Source of the DNA: Oscillatoria princeps RMCB-10
GTDB lineage: Bacteria > Cyanobacteriota > Cyanobacteriia > Cyanobacteriales > Oscillatoriaceae
Reading direction: 5' to 3'
DNA length: 64,000 nucleotides
Assembly (NCBI GenBank): GCA_019359235.1
Contig: JAHHHT010000021.1
Coordinates: forward strand, 1 to 64,000
The notes under the pieces were generated by a model that was not told the DNA's origin, searched no databases, and saw nothing but the letters and a program-made list of their open reading frames with translations. A program made the translations under genes and the position numbers. Within the stretch, counting starts at the first letter, position 1. Every line of letters begins with the position of its first letter. This document shows, one piece after another, positions 40,747 to 50,192 of the stretch.

Positions 40747-41097
40747 ATGCCGGCGAGTGGGCGCGAGTCCGTGACAGGACACAACAAATCTGGTCTTGTA
40801 TTTGATGAATCCCATCCCCCCAGCTCAATTCCAGACACTCGCCTCTCCCCCACACTTCCGGGCGCGTGCCTTCACGGGGGCAGTTCAATCCCAACCCCAC
40901 ACGACTGCGGAATCAAGCTTTCCTGCCGTTTTTCCAATCCTTGCATCCCAAATCCCAAATGCAAAATTGTTATGAAATGCCGGCGACTGAGCGCGAGTCC
41001 GCGACAGGACACAACAAATCTGGTCTTGTATTTGATGAATCCCATCCCCCCAGCTCAGTTCCAGACACTCGCCTCTCCCCCCCCTCTTCCGGGCGCG
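40747..41097. repeat. Direct repeat of about 120 bp
   Basis: Copies at about 40747-40867 and 40977-41097 share CGAGTCCGTGACAGGACACA, TCTGGTCTTGTATTTGATGA and CCAGACACTCGCCTCTCCCC with few changes. The period is 230 bp. No gene is recognised in either. Confidence 0.85.
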
Positions 41098-41186
41098 TCC
41101 GGGCGCGTCAATGCGGTTCAAGCAACCCCACACTGCTGGGGAATCAAGCATCCCCACTTTGGCGGATTTTGTCTGGGTGAGGGACA

Positions 41187-41297
41187 CGGGAGCATCCCGG
41201 TTGTGCAAAGAAGCCCAAATGAATGCGACAATGATTTCAGCAGGGGGTAGGAGGAGAAGATTTTTGGCCAGCGAATCTTTGGAAACGGGATTGAAAC
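41187..41297. repeat. 111-bp dispersed repeat, copy 1, ending in a CRISPR-like repeat
   Basis: Begins with palindrome CGGGAGCATCCCGG and ends GGAAACGGGATTGAAAC. The second copy is at 55771-55881 with roughly 90% identity. The end resembles the 3' part of cyanobacterial CRISPR repeats, but only one repeat is present. Confidence 0.7.
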
Positions 41298-41315
41298 AGG
41301 GACACCGGCACTCCC

Positions 41316-42205
41316 CTACTCCCCTAACTGGGGGATCAAACTCTCGCGAGTCGTGCGGCGAGTGAACGGATTCCAAGTGTCCAACTCGGCGGTTGGGCGG
41401 CTGCACAGCATCCCCCTCACCGAGGGACTCAATCCCTGAACGCTGGAGAAATCAGCCCCCGCAATACTCTGCAAATTATTCAACTCCGCTCCCGTCAGGT
41501 CAGCGGCACGCAAATCCACATTCTGCAATTCCGCACCATTCAACCGGGCATTTCGCAAATAAGCCCCAGTCAGAAAAGCCTCCCGGAGATTTGCTCCGCT
41601 AAAAGACACTCCCTCTAAATTCGCGCCGGTCAAGTCCGCGCCGCTCAGGTAGGCTCCCAGGAGGTTCGCGCCGGTGAGATCGGCACCCCGGAGTTCAGCG
41701 GTATTCAGGTAAGCCCCAGTCAGCCCGGCACCTGGCCCAACTGCCCCGCACTTCTTGCCGGCAAACCCTTCAGGCCAAATTGTCTCCTTATTATATAGAG
41801 CGACTAGCAGCTTGGCACCGGCTTCCGTTAGCGCCGTTGAGGTTGGCAGAGCGCAAGTCACAGCGCTGCAAGTAGGCGTCTTGCAAGTCCGCACCGGCTT
41901 CCGTTAGCGCCGGTGAGATCCGCACCGCGCAAATCCGCACCCCGGAGGTTAGCCTGACTCAAGTCGGCATTTCTGAGATTGGCTCTGAGCAAGCTGGCTT
42001 TGCTGAGATTGGCTCGCTGCAGCTGTGCGCCACTGAGATTAACTTGGTACAAATCCTTGTGAGTGAGATCGACACCCTGCAAGTCGGCACCGGCAAGGTC
42101 TTGCCCGTGCTTAAGCGCTTTGATAAGCTCGCCGGCTCTTGTGTGAGCGAGGGTGTGTGAACCGGCGCTGGTGCCGGTAGATTGCTGCACTGGAGTGATG
42201 GTCAT
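41316..42205 (-). pseudogene. Pentapeptide-repeat protein gene, broken by two frameshifts
   Basis: The first part (42205 to about 41912) reads AGADLQGVDLTHKDLYQVNLSGAQLQRANLSKASLLRANLRNADLSQANLRGADLRGADLTGAN and then runs out of frame to a stop. A middle part (GADLQDAYLQRCDLRSANLNGAN) is in a second frame. The rest (from about 41836, GAKLLVALYNKETIWPEGF, then more A(D/N)LxX pentapeptides) is in a third. Both shift points lie in an identical 22-bp sequence at 41891-41912 and 41815-41836. Repaired, it would be a ~295-residue right-handed beta-helix protein. The function of the family member is unknown. Confidence 0.82.
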
Positions 42206-42596
42206 CAGATGGTGGGAGAACGAGACTGTGAGGCTTATTCTACCGTTGGACTGTGCCGGTGGAATGCAGTTAAAGCCGGTGAGAGCCGCTCCCCCCTAGC
42301 CGCCTGAGGAGGGGGAGCTGGAATTTCTGCCCTCCCTCGTACCGGGTGGGGGTTGGGGGTGGGGCTGAGCTGTATTCTGAACCGCTGGACTGTGCCGGTG
42401 GAATGCAGTTAAAGCCGGTGAGAGCCCCTCCCCCCCCGAGCCGGCTCAGGAGGGGGAGCGGGAATTTCTCCAGGGTGGGGGTGGGGTTGAAGACCCACCG
42501 GCTGGGGTACTGAGAAGGCCGGTCTGACGTATTCTATAAATCAGCCGATTTTAGAGAGCCGGCTGAGGCTACCAATCTCCTGAGGTCAAGAAACCG
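42206..42596. other. Intergenic stretch before cpcS
   Basis: Contains a direct repeat, GGACTGTGCCGGTGGAATGC and the following 20 bp, at about 42250 and 42388. No gene seen. Confidence 0.6.
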
Positions 42597-43193
42597 ATGC
42601 AGCTGAAACCACCGATGACGATGATGGACTTTTTCCGCAAGAGTGAGGGGACGTGGTTTACCCAACGCAGCGTCCATCACTTTGACGCATCTGCTGACGA
42701 GTCTGGGGAGTCCAATCTGACGGTGCAAGTCTTTGAAAAAGATGACCCCAGAGTGCAGCAAGTTTGCGAACAGCAAGGCATTGACCCAGCTAGAGCCACC
42801 GGCGGTGCTAGCTTTAGCTGGCAAGAAAACCTGGACACCAGGCTGCTCAACCCCAATAACGCGGCGATTCTGGTGGACATTCCCGACGACGAGACGGGGC
42901 TGACCGGCAAACTCATCCGCAATAAGGGCTATGTGGAAGGTATCCCCGTGGTCAGTCGCTACCGGTTTGCTTCGGATGGGGTATTGACAATTGATACCGA
43001 TTATGAAAACAACCAGGGGCAGGAGCGCTGCTGGTTTCTCAGGGATGACTTTCGGGTGCGCGTCAGCACGGTGCGGATGATGAACGGCGTCAACCTGATG
43101 ACCTATTGCTCTGAGCGCAGATGTGTTTCACCGGATGTCTTAGAAGAGATGATACGCCAAAATCAAACTAGAGCTGCGGTGCAGAGCAATTAA
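42597..43193 (+). CDS. cpcS: Phycobiliprotein lyase, CpcS/CpeS family, 198 aa
   Basis: Attaches a bilin to the conserved Cys82-type site of phycobiliprotein beta subunits (and allophycocyanin in some strains). The lipocalin-like family is recognised from MDFFRKSEGTWFTQRSVHHF near the start, IRNKGYVEGIPVVSRYRF and ERCWFLRDDFRVRVSTVRMMNGVNLMTYCSERR. The ATG at 42597 gives MQLKPPMTMMDFF; a later Met is possible. It lies 236 bp upstream of pebA in the same direction. CpcS versus CpeS cannot be decided from sequence inspection alone. Confidence 0.88.
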   Translation: MQLKPPMTMMDFFRKSEGTWFTQRSVHHFDASADESGESNLTVQVFEKDDPRVQQVCEQQGIDPARATGGASFSWQENLDTRLLNPNNAAILVDIPDDETGLTGKLIRNKGYVEGIPVVSRYRFASDGVLTIDTDYENNQGQERCWFLRDDFRVRVSTVRMMNGVNLMTYCSERRCVSPDVLEEMIRQNQTRAAVQSN

Positions 43194-43429
43194 TTAGCTT
43201 ATATCCGGCTAATCAATCTCAAATATATTCCTGTGGGTGGTTGTGGGGTGCGTCCCCCCCGCCCAGCGGGCGCTGCAGGCAAAATTTAACACTTTTTAAA
43301 ATTTTTTAACGATTTTTGCGGGAAAAGGGGCCATTGTTACGGATTGTTGCTTTGTTTCTGAGAAATGAGACGCGCCGAGCGGGCGTCCTCTATGCTCAGG
43401 AGAGTTATAGCATGTGAGTTCAACAATCT
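43194..43429. other. Short intergenic region before pebA
   Basis: Contains AGGAGAG at 43398-43404, too far from the pebA ATG to be its ribosome site, and no clear promoter. The gap to cpcS is small enough for one transcript. Confidence 0.4.
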
Positions 43430-44164
43430 ATGTACAGGCCGTTCCTGGAATACTTAGAGAAAGAGCTGTTTGAGCGGTTTGATTTGCGCTCTCGCCCGAT
43501 TCCGACCGGCTTGGAACTGAAGGTGAGCGAGCGCGGCAAGCATCCGGCAACGATTCAGAGCTGGTGTTACGAGTGCGCCGAATTGCGCAAAATGCGCTAC
43601 ACCTATATAGATGCAGGTGAAGCGGCGCAAGTTTTTAACAGCGTTATTTACCCGAGTCACCATTACGACCTGCCCTTGCTAGGCATTGATTTGCTGTCGT
43701 TCGGGCAAAAGAAAATATTAATAGTCCTGGACTTTCAGCCGCTGTTTCGCGACGATGCGTATCAAGCAAAGTATATAGAGCCGCTGGGGCAGCTTCACGA
43801 TAAGTATAGCGATTTGGCTCAAAATTTATAAATGAAATTTTATGACGCCAATCAATATTTCTCCAAATACTTGCTGTTTGCCAAAACCGATGCGGAGACG
43901 GTGGCAACGCGGGTATTCTCAGCTTACAAAGACTATTTAAATTTGTACTGGCAAATGCTTGAGCGAGCCCAGCCGCTGACCGACCCGGAAGACATCCAGC
44001 GGATCGTGAAGGCTCAGAAAGACTACGACCAGTACAGTGCGGACAGAGATCCGGCATCTGGGCTGTTCAGCAGTTATTTCGGTCACGAGTGGGCGGAGAG
44101 ATTCCTGTACGAGTTTCTCTTTGAAGATGCAGTGCCTTTAGCAGTTAGCACCGGCAGACGATGA
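43430..44164 (+). pseudogene. pebA: 15,16-dihydrobiliverdin:ferredoxin oxidoreductase, interrupted by an in-frame stop
   Basis: PebA reduces biliverdin to 15,16-dihydrobiliverdin, the first step to phycoerythrobilin. The first part (133 codons, 43430-43828) carries family motifs: IPTGLELKV, IQSWCYECAELRKMRYTYID, YDLPLLGIDLLSFG and LIVLDFQPLFRD. A TAA at 43829-43831 follows directly. The next codon is ATG and the same frame continues 110 codons (MKFYDANQYFSKYLLFAK ... YSADRDPASGLFSSYFGHEWAERFLYEFLF), the usual C-terminal half. Together they are about 244 residues, normal for PebA. It is a nonsense mutation, a sequencing error, or a gene read by reinitiation at TAAATG. The end overlaps pebB by 4 nt. 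Confidence 0.85.
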
Positions 44165-44922
44165 CCCTCTATCAACCGTTCTTGGATTACGCGATCGCGG
44201 AGTTGGGCCAGCGCCTGGATTTGCAGCCGTACCCGATCCCAGCTGGGTTTGAGCGCAAAGCAGCCACAGTGGGCAAGGGGAAGAACCAGGAGGAGGTGGT
44301 AACCGCCAGTTACGCCTTTCAATCGAGCAAACTTAGGCAGATACGGGCGGCTCACGTTCAGGGTGGCCAGTCCTTACAGGTGCTCAACTTCGTGATTTTC
44401 CCGCACCTTAATTATGACTTGCCTTTTTTCGGTGCCGACTTGGTGACGCTGCCGGGGGGGCACCTGATTGCCTTGGACATGCAGCCGCTTTTCCGGGACG
44501 ATCCCGCTTATCAGGAGAAGTACACCCAGCCCATCTGGCCAATTTTTGAGGCGCACCGGCAGCACCTCACCTGGGGAGGGGACTTCCCAGACGAAGCGAA
44601 GCCGTTTTTCTCGCCGGCGTTTCTGTGGACGCGCCCGGCGGAAACGGAAGTTGTCCAGACGCGAGTCTTTGAGGCGTTCAAGGACTACCTGCACGCTTAC
44701 TTGGATTTTGTGGGGCAAGCGCTGCCGGTTGCGGACAGCCAGGGGCTGAAGGACATCGAGCAAGCCCAGCTGCGCTACCTGCGCTACCGCGCCGAGAAAG
44801 ATCCCGCCCGGGGGATGTTTAGGCGCTTCTACGGGGAGGAGTGGACTGAGGAGTACATCCACGGCTTCCTGTTCGACTTGGAGCGAAAACTGGCTGTTGC
44901 CGGCTCAGCGGAGCGGCCTTAG
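44161..44922 (+). CDS. pebB: Phycoerythrobilin:ferredoxin oxidoreductase
   Basis: Reduces 15,16-dihydrobiliverdin to phycoerythrobilin with ferredoxin as electron donor. Family motifs: [28 protein letters not shown] near the start, [51 protein letters not shown] and the C-terminal [34 protein letters not shown]. 253 residues, a normal length. ATGA overlap with pebA means the two are translated together; in such operons the two enzymes hand over the intermediate directly. Confidence 0.93.
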   Translation: MTLYQPFLDYAIAELGQRLDLQPYPIPAGFERKAATVGKGKNQEEVVTASYAFQSSKLRQIRAAHVQGGQSLQVLNFVIFPHLNYDLPFFGADLVTLPGGHLIALDMQPLFRDDPAYQEKYTQPIWPIFEAHRQHLTWGGDFPDEAKPFFSPAFLWTRPAETEVVQTRVFEAFKDYLHAYLDFVGQALPVADSQGLKDIEQAQLRYLRYRAEKDPARGMFRRFYGEEWTEEYIHGFLFDLERKLAVAGSAERP

Positions 44923-45101
44923 CTTCTGCCAGACAGTACAATTACTCACCGGTACTGCCGCAAATATTAAGAAATTTTAAGAACTGAGCGCCGGAGCGAA
45001 AACTAGCCAAAGCCGGCTCAGCGGAGCGGCCTTAGCTTCTGCCAGACGGTACAATTACTCACCGGTACTGCCGCAAATATTAAGAAATTCTAAAAACTGA
45101 G
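44899..45101. repeat. Tandem duplication of the pebB 3' end and following DNA
   Basis: About 90 bp starting GCCGGCTCAGCGGAGCGGCC (including the pebB stop) recur 112 bp downstream (45011-45101) with few changes. It is a recent local duplication. Confidence 0.9.
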
Positions 45102-46099
45102 CAATTGTTACAAATCGTAATAAAAAGCAGCGCAACCGCGTTGTATAAAAAGAATCAGAAGGGTTGAGGCAGGATGTTTGCAAACCGGCTCCAATCCTGG
45201 CAAAGCTGTCCAAATCTGGATGGGAACGGAGGGGTAGACCTGTCAAAACAGCCTGCCACAGCAGGATTTTGGCAGAAGGGCTCTGGTAGAATTGCTGGAG
45301 TCAGCCTTCGACGCCAAGTAACCCTCAAGGCAGTCAAAAGCGGAGAGGGGAAAGGGCGAGCCGTCAACCTAGCAGACGCGGTAAGACCCTAGCAAAGCAT
45401 CAAGCCCGATCAGTTTCGATCGGGGTTGTGCGAAGGGCAGACAGGACAGGCAACAGCAAAAAAAGAACCACGGTTACCAAAGTTTGAGAATTTGTCATAA
45501 AACTTGGTAAAGTTGGAAGAGGTGATCAGAGAGGCGAAAACCCTTGTCCGTACCGGCGCAAATCCGATATTTCCCCAACCCAAGGGCCAAGGGAATAGAA
45601 GGGCTGCCTGGTGTTGCTGTCAGGCTAAACCCCCTGCGAACAAAGAAGACTGGTCAAACTGCCCAAGGATTTATAAGGGTTCAGATGCGGCAAGTGTTCT
45701 GAGAGCGGGCGGTGGAAGGGACAGCTCGGCGAGAGATCGATCCTTAAACCTAAAATATTTCCACGCCTCCGTCCGGGAGATATGGAAATGAAGGCAATTG
45801 GCACCGCCTTGAGAAATAAGGCGCTCGTGTAAAGTGACATGAGTGGCAAAGTTTCTCTAAAGACTTCGATCTCGTAAAAAAAGATAGAAAGTGTCAAAAA
45901 GGTGTAAAATTTTTTCAGGTTGCTAAAATGTAGCGATTGCTGCATAATAGCTGTAAGAGCCGGCATTTAAGCGGGGCTAAAACCAGCGGAATTGCTGGCG
46001 GTTGTCCAAGAGTTTTCATGGCCGCACACGGCAGTTGAAAACGACTGAACTTACCCTTAAAATCCAAAGCAAACCCAATCAAACTAGGAGATAGAGTCC
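45102..46099. other. Upstream region of the phycocyanin operon
   Basis: About 1 kb. No recognised gene, though frames of 72 and 95 codons are open (45174-45392, with GAGG before its ATG; 45504-45791). A hairpin CCCGATC/AGTTTC/GATCGGG lies at 45405-45424. The promoter region of cpcB is annotated separately. Confidence 0.5.
45920..45948 (+). promoter_or_regulatory. Probable cpc operon promoter
   Basis: TTGCTA at 45920-45925, 17 nt spacer, CATAAT at 45943-45948. It would give a 5' leader of about 145 nt before cpcB. Other promoters further up are likely, as in other cpc operons. Confidence 0.5.
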
Positions 46100-46618
46100 A
46101 TGCTAGATGCATTTTCCAAGGTTGTGTCCCAAGCTGACGCCCGGGGTGAATACCTGAGCACCGCTCAACTGGACGCCCTGAGCAACATCGTCAAGGAAGG
46201 CAGCAAGCGTCTGGATGCGGTAAACCGGATCACCAGCAACGCTTCCAGCATCGTTGCCAACGCAGCTCGCACCCTGTTTGCAGAGCAACCCCAGCTGATT
46301 CAACCGGGTGGGAATGCATACACCAACCGCCGCATGGCAGCTTGCTTGCGGGATATGGAAATCATCCTGCGCTATGTCACCTACGCAACCATTGCCGGTG
46401 ATGCCAGCGTTCTGGACGATCGCTGCCTGAATGGCCTGCGCGAAACCTACCAAGCTCTGGGCGTACCTGGCGGTTCTGTGGCTGCCGGCGTTCAAAAGAT
46501 GAAGGAAGCTGCGATCAAGATCGCCAACGACCCGGCTGGGATTACCCCTGGCGATTGCAGCGCCCTGATGTCTGAAGTGGCCAGCTACTTCGATCGCGCC
46601 GCTGCAGCCGTTGCCTAA
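46100..46618 (+). CDS. cpcB: C-phycocyanin beta subunit
   Basis: A light-harvesting protein of phycobilisome rods. The 172 residues match the family throughout. The two phycocyanobilin attachment cysteines are present: Cys82 ([11 protein letters not shown]) and Cys153 (GDCSAL). Asn72 in [10 protein letters not shown] is the residue normally methylated. GGAG precedes the ATG. First gene of the cpcBACDEF cluster; cpcA follows after 81 bp. Confidence 0.98.
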   Translation: MLDAFSKVVSQADARGEYLSTAQLDALSNIVKEGSKRLDAVNRITSNASSIVANAARTLFAEQPQLIQPGGNAYTNRRMAACLRDMEIILRYVTYATIAGDASVLDDRCLNGLRETYQALGVPGGSVAAGVQKMKEAAIKIANDPAGITPGDCSALMSEVASYFDRAAAAVA

Positions 46619-46699
46619 TTGAGCAACAGAGTATTCGGCTTGAGCTCTCACATTTCGACGACAACCTTCTAGGAAAACCATTCGGGAGATATCCAAACA

Positions 46700-47188
46700 A
46701 TGAAAACCCCCATCACTGAAGCCATTGCAGCTGCTGACAGCCAAGGCCGTTTCCTGGGCAACACCGAATTGCAAGCCGTTGACGGTCGCTTCAAGCGGGC
46801 TGTGGCCAGCATGGAAGCCGCTCGCGCTCTGACCAACAACGCGCAAAACCTGATCAATGGCGCAGCCCAAGCGGTGTACAACAAGTTCCCGTACACCACT
46901 CAAATGCAAGGCCCCAACTACGCTTCCACCCAAACCGGCAAAGAAAAGTGCAGCCGCGACATCGGCTACTACCTGCGCATGGTGACCTACTGCTTGGTTG
47001 CCGGCGGCACTGGCCCGATGGACGAGTACCTGATTGCCGGTTTGGCTGAAATCAACAGCACCTTTGAACTGTCTCCCAGCTGGTACGTTGAAGCCCTGAA
47101 GTACATTAAGTCCAATCACGGTCTGAGCGGCCAAGCTGCCAACGAAGCTAACACCTATATCGACTACGCCATCAACGCTCTGAGCTAG
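46700..47188 (+). CDS. cpcA: C-phycocyanin alpha subunit
   Basis: Partner of CpcB in the (alpha-beta) unit of phycocyanin. The 162 residues match the family. Chromophore attachment Cys84 is in [25 protein letters not shown]. The N-terminus [19 protein letters not shown] is the usual one. It is co-transcribed with cpcB. The bilin here is normally attached by the CpcE/CpcF lyase encoded downstream. Confidence 0.98.
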   Translation: MKTPITEAIAAADSQGRFLGNTELQAVDGRFKRAVASMEAARALTNNAQNLINGAAQAVYNKFPYTTQMQGPNYASTQTGKEKCSRDIGYYLRMVTYCLVAGGTGPMDEYLIAGLAEINSTFELSPSWYVEALKYIKSNHGLSGQAANEANTYIDYAINALS

Positions 47189-47236
47189 TTTAGACGCAAC
47201 AGATAGCGTCTGTCCGCTCACGCAGATCCGGCTAAG

Positions 47237-47299
47237 GATGTCCGGACAGGTATGCAGATGCTAGCCACAAGCTAGTAGTTGTTTACCTCTCCGGACATC
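47237..47299 (+). promoter_or_regulatory. Large stem-loop between cpcA and cpcC
   Basis: GATGTCCGGA (47237-47246) pairs with TCCGGACATC (47290-47299); an inner hairpin is possible at GCTAG...CTAGT. Stem-loops at this place are known in cpc operons, where they lower read-through or stabilise the abundant cpcBA mRNA relative to linker genes. Confidence 0.75.
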
Positions 47300-47363
47300 T
47301 TGTATATGTCGAGTCGCACAAGGTCTGGCTGAAAAAGTTTGTTGTGAATTGGGAGATTTTCAA

Positions 47364-48224
47364 ATGGCTATTACAGCAGCAGCATCCCGTTTGGGAACAG
47401 CCGCTTTTCGGGACGCAGCGCCGGTGGAATTGCGCCCACATTGGAGTCAAGAAGATGCAGAGAATGTGATTCGCTCCGTTTACCGGCAGGTTTTGGGAAA
47501 TGACTACGTAATGGCGTCGGAACGGCTCATTTCAGCAGAATCGCTCGTGAAAAACGGCAGCATCAGCGTGCGAGAATTTGTGCGCTACGTGGCCAAATCA
47601 GCTCTTTACAAATCCAAGTTTTTATACAGCAATTTCCAGACCCGGGTTATTGAACTGAACTACAAACACCTATTGGGTCGCGCTCCTTATGATGAGGCAG
47701 AAGTAATCTATCACCTGGACCTCTACGAGACGCAGGGGTTTGATGCCGAGATAGACTCTTACATCGACTCTCAAGAGTATCAAGAAAACTTTGGCGACAA
47801 TATAGTGCCTTACTATCGCGGCTTTGACACCCAGCGGAGTCAAAAAACCGTAGGGTTTAACCGCATGTTCCGGCTGTATCGCGGCTACGCCAGCAGCGAC
47901 CGCGCTCAGCTGGAAGGCAAGAATTCCCGCCTAGCTCGCGAACTGGGACAGAATCGGGCTTCTACCATTGTTGCTCCCTCCGGCACAAGCGAAGGCTGGT
48001 CGTACCGCGCTGCGGCTGATGCCGTTCCCAGTACCTGTTTGGGCGGCGCTTTTGTTGGCTTTGGGGAAGAAGGTAAAGTCTACCGCATCGAAGTCACCGG
48101 CATTCGCCAAACCGGCGTGCGCCGCAGCAGCACCAGCTTTCTCGTGCCATACGACCAGCTCTCGACAAAAATGCAGCAAATTCTGCGCTCTGGCGGGAAA
48201 ATTGCCAGCGTGACGCCGGCGTAA
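47364..48224 (+). CDS. cpcC: Phycobilisome rod linker polypeptide, phycocyanin-associated
   Basis: Links phycocyanin hexamers in the rods. Starts at 47364 ([25 protein letters not shown]) after GGGAG; a TTG upstream is in frame but not used by homologs. The pfam PBS linker domain covers residues ~15-180 ([61 protein letters not shown]). A CpcD-like domain ends the protein ([44 protein letters not shown]). 286 residues, normal. Confidence 0.96.
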   Translation: MAITAAASRLGTAAFRDAAPVELRPHWSQEDAENVIRSVYRQVLGNDYVMASERLISAESLVKNGSISVREFVRYVAKSALYKSKFLYSNFQTRVIELNYKHLLGRAPYDEAEVIYHLDLYETQGFDAEIDSYIDSQEYQENFGDNIVPYYRGFDTQRSQKTVGFNRMFRLYRGYASSDRAQLEGKNSRLARELGQNRASTIVAPSGTSEGWSYRAAADAVPSTCLGGAFVGFGEEGKVYRIEVTGIRQTGVRRSSTSFLVPYDQLSTKMQQILRSGGKIASVTPA

Positions 48225-48322
48225 TATCAGTGATGAGTGCCCGGATCGGAGTGGGCGCGTAACACTTAGGCTTACACTCCGGCAAATATATCCTGGCGAT
48301 TAAAATCGCGGCTCATCAAACG

Positions 48323-48345
48323 AAGTCCGCCTGCGCGGACTTTGT
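48323..48345 (+). terminator. Hairpin between cpcC and cpcD
   Basis: AAGTCCGC, CTGC, GCGGACTT followed by TG: a weak terminator or attenuator that could reduce cpcD transcription. Confidence 0.5.
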
Positions 48346-48519
48346 AGAATGGCTGGGCGCGTTCTACTTCGCTCCTGCATCTCCAAAGTGGGATGCTACC
48401 GGGATGAGTTAGTTTTGAGTTGCGAGTGCTGAGTTATTTCTGGAATTCAAAACTCAAAACTAAAAACTAAAAAAGAAAAAATACTCTGTTATTTTCACGT
48501 CTAGGAGGTAGCGAAAGAT

Positions 48520-48780
48520 ATGCTCGGTCAAGCAGCTTATGGAAGTTCTGCCAATACTCCTTCTGGCAGCCGCTTCTTTCGGTATGAAGTCGTCGGTCTG
48601 GCTCAAAACCAAGAAACGGACAAAACCAACTACCAGATTCGCCAGAGCGGAAGCGTGCTGATCACTGTGCCTTACAGCCGCATGAATGAAGAAATGCAGC
48701 GGATTACTCGCCTGGGTGGCAAAATTGTCAGCATTATACCCTTGACTTCTGAGAGTGAGGCTGGCTCGGATACTAACTGA
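48520..48780 (+). CDS. cpcD: Phycocyanin rod-capping linker
   Basis: A small linker that ends the phycobilisome rod. 86 residues with the CpcD signature FRYEVVGLAQNQETDKTNYQIRQSGSVLITVPYSRMNEEMQRITRLGGKIVSI. AGGAGG lies about 11 nt before the ATG. It follows cpcC in the cluster after a 295-bp gap with A/T repeats and a hairpin. Confidence 0.95.
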   Translation: MLGQAAYGSSANTPSGSRFFRYEVVGLAQNQETDKTNYQIRQSGSVLITVPYSRMNEEMQRITRLGGKIVSIIPLTSESEAGSDTN

Positions 48781-48991
48781 ACGCTCTCAAGGAAAGTTGG
48801 GTTGCGCCCGGGCGGAACCCTCACACCCCCTACTCCCCCTGCACCCTCTTCCTTCCATAAAGGGAGAGGGGCAGGGGTTTCTCCCGTGCGACAAACGCCA
48901 CAGAAAGTCAGGGAAGGTTCGGCATTCTCCGGCTTTTTGCGAGCGGTGAGAGCTACAAAAGGTGACTGCACAGCACAACAGAAGATAAGCG

Positions 48992-49822
48992 ATGCAAGAT
49001 TATTTTGAACCGGCACCAGAAAGTGGCGGCGAGTCCCTAACCCCAGAGCAGGCGGTGGCTTCCCTGCGCGGCGCTGACTTGGGGAAGCGCTACTATGCCG
49101 CTTGGTGGCTCGGTAGGTTCCGCGTCTCCACCCCAGAAGCGGTGGAAGCGCTGCAGGCGGCGCTGTCAGACGAATCTGACCGCACAGAAGATGGCGGCTA
49201 CCCGCTGCGGCGGAATGCGGCGCGAGCTCTGGGGAAGCTGGGAGACCGGCTCGCCGTTCCCGCGCTGGTTCGCTGTTTGGAAAACCCCGACTACTACGTT
49301 CGGGAAGCGGCGGCGCAGTCGCTGGAGATGCTGGGCGATACCGCCTGCGTGCCGGCGCTGGTGCGGCTGCTTGCCGGTGGGGTGGCGGCGGCGGTGCGGG
49401 TTCCGGGAAAACCCCATCTCGCCCAACCTTACGATGCGGTGCTGGAAGCCTTGGGAACCCTCCGCGCTACTGAGGCGATGGGGGAGATTGAACCGTTCCT
49501 GGAACATCCGGTGCAGCGGGTGCAGCACGCCGCCTTTCGAGCCATGTACCAGCTGACCGGCAAACCCATTTATGGTGACCACCTCGTCCGAGCTTTGCAG
49601 GGGGACGAGCTGCAATTGCGCCGGTCGGCACTGATGGATTTGGGGGCGATTGGCTATTTGCCGGCAGCTGAGGCGATTGCTGAGACTCTGGCAGAAAACA
49701 GTCTGAAAATTATCGCTCTCAAGGGGCTGCTGGAATATCACTTGCAAAATAATCCCACAGAACCTCCCGCTTTGTCTGATGACGCCATCCGGGTGATGAG
49801 TCTGATGGATTCGCTCCTGTGA
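48992..49822 (+). CDS. cpcE: Phycocyanobilin lyase alpha subunit
   Basis: With CpcF, attaches phycocyanobilin to Cys84 of CpcA. 276 residues built of HEAT/PBS-lyase repeats: SLRGADLGKRYYAAWWLGRFRV, YPLRRNAARALGKLGDRLAVPALVRCLENPDYYVREAAAQSLEMLGDTACVPALVRLL. The ATG starts MQDYFEPAPESG. 211 bp of simple repeats separate it from cpcD. Confidence 0.94.
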   Translation: MQDYFEPAPESGGESLTPEQAVASLRGADLGKRYYAAWWLGRFRVSTPEAVEALQAALSDESDRTEDGGYPLRRNAARALGKLGDRLAVPALVRCLENPDYYVREAAAQSLEMLGDTACVPALVRLLAGGVAAAVRVPGKPHLAQPYDAVLEALGTLRATEAMGEIEPFLEHPVQRVQHAAFRAMYQLTGKPIYGDHLVRALQGDELQLRRSALMDLGAIGYLPAAEAIAETLAENSLKIIALKGLLEYHLQNNPTEPPALSDDAIRVMSLMDSLL

Positions 49823-50192
49823 TGTCTTGGCGGTTAAAAGAGACTGTTGGCGAATTAATATGGGGTTTGACCCCACCCCCAGCCCCTCCCCGTCAACGGG
49901 AAGGGGAGGTTCAAGTCTTGTTTTTATTCTCGTTAATTCTCGTTTCCAGATTCTGCCTGGAAAGGCCAGGAAGAGGGCCGCTGCCTCTTGAATTATCGTT
50001 GGATTCTCGTTTAATTATATAGAGACAGTGGGATGTGTGTTATAATAATTAACCGCTGCCGATAAGCTGGGATACAAAGTTGAGATAGATAGTATTTTTG
50101 ACGCTTGCCGAACAGGCTTTTCTGCCGTATTTTTAAACCTAAAATCCAAAACCTAAAATCCAAAATCCTTGCATCCAAAATCCAAAATCGGT
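49823..50192. other. Gap between cpcE and cpcF
   Basis: 370 bp holding a C-rich hairpin repeat (about 49870-49909), an AT-rich segment and a run of CCTAAAATCCAAAA/CCAAAATCCTTGCATCC units up to the start codon of cpcF. These genes usually touch or overlap, so repeat insertion has separated them. Confidence 0.7.

Noticed and set aside
45174-45791. Two open frames (72 and 95 codons) upstream of cpcB as genes
   Set aside because: One has a fair ribosome site, but neither peptide resembles a protein family, and the region is more likely promoter and leader DNA.
46103-47221. 372-residue minus-strand frame opposite cpcB and cpcA
   Set aside because: An antisense shadow of two highly expressed genes with strong codon bias; it has no family resemblance.
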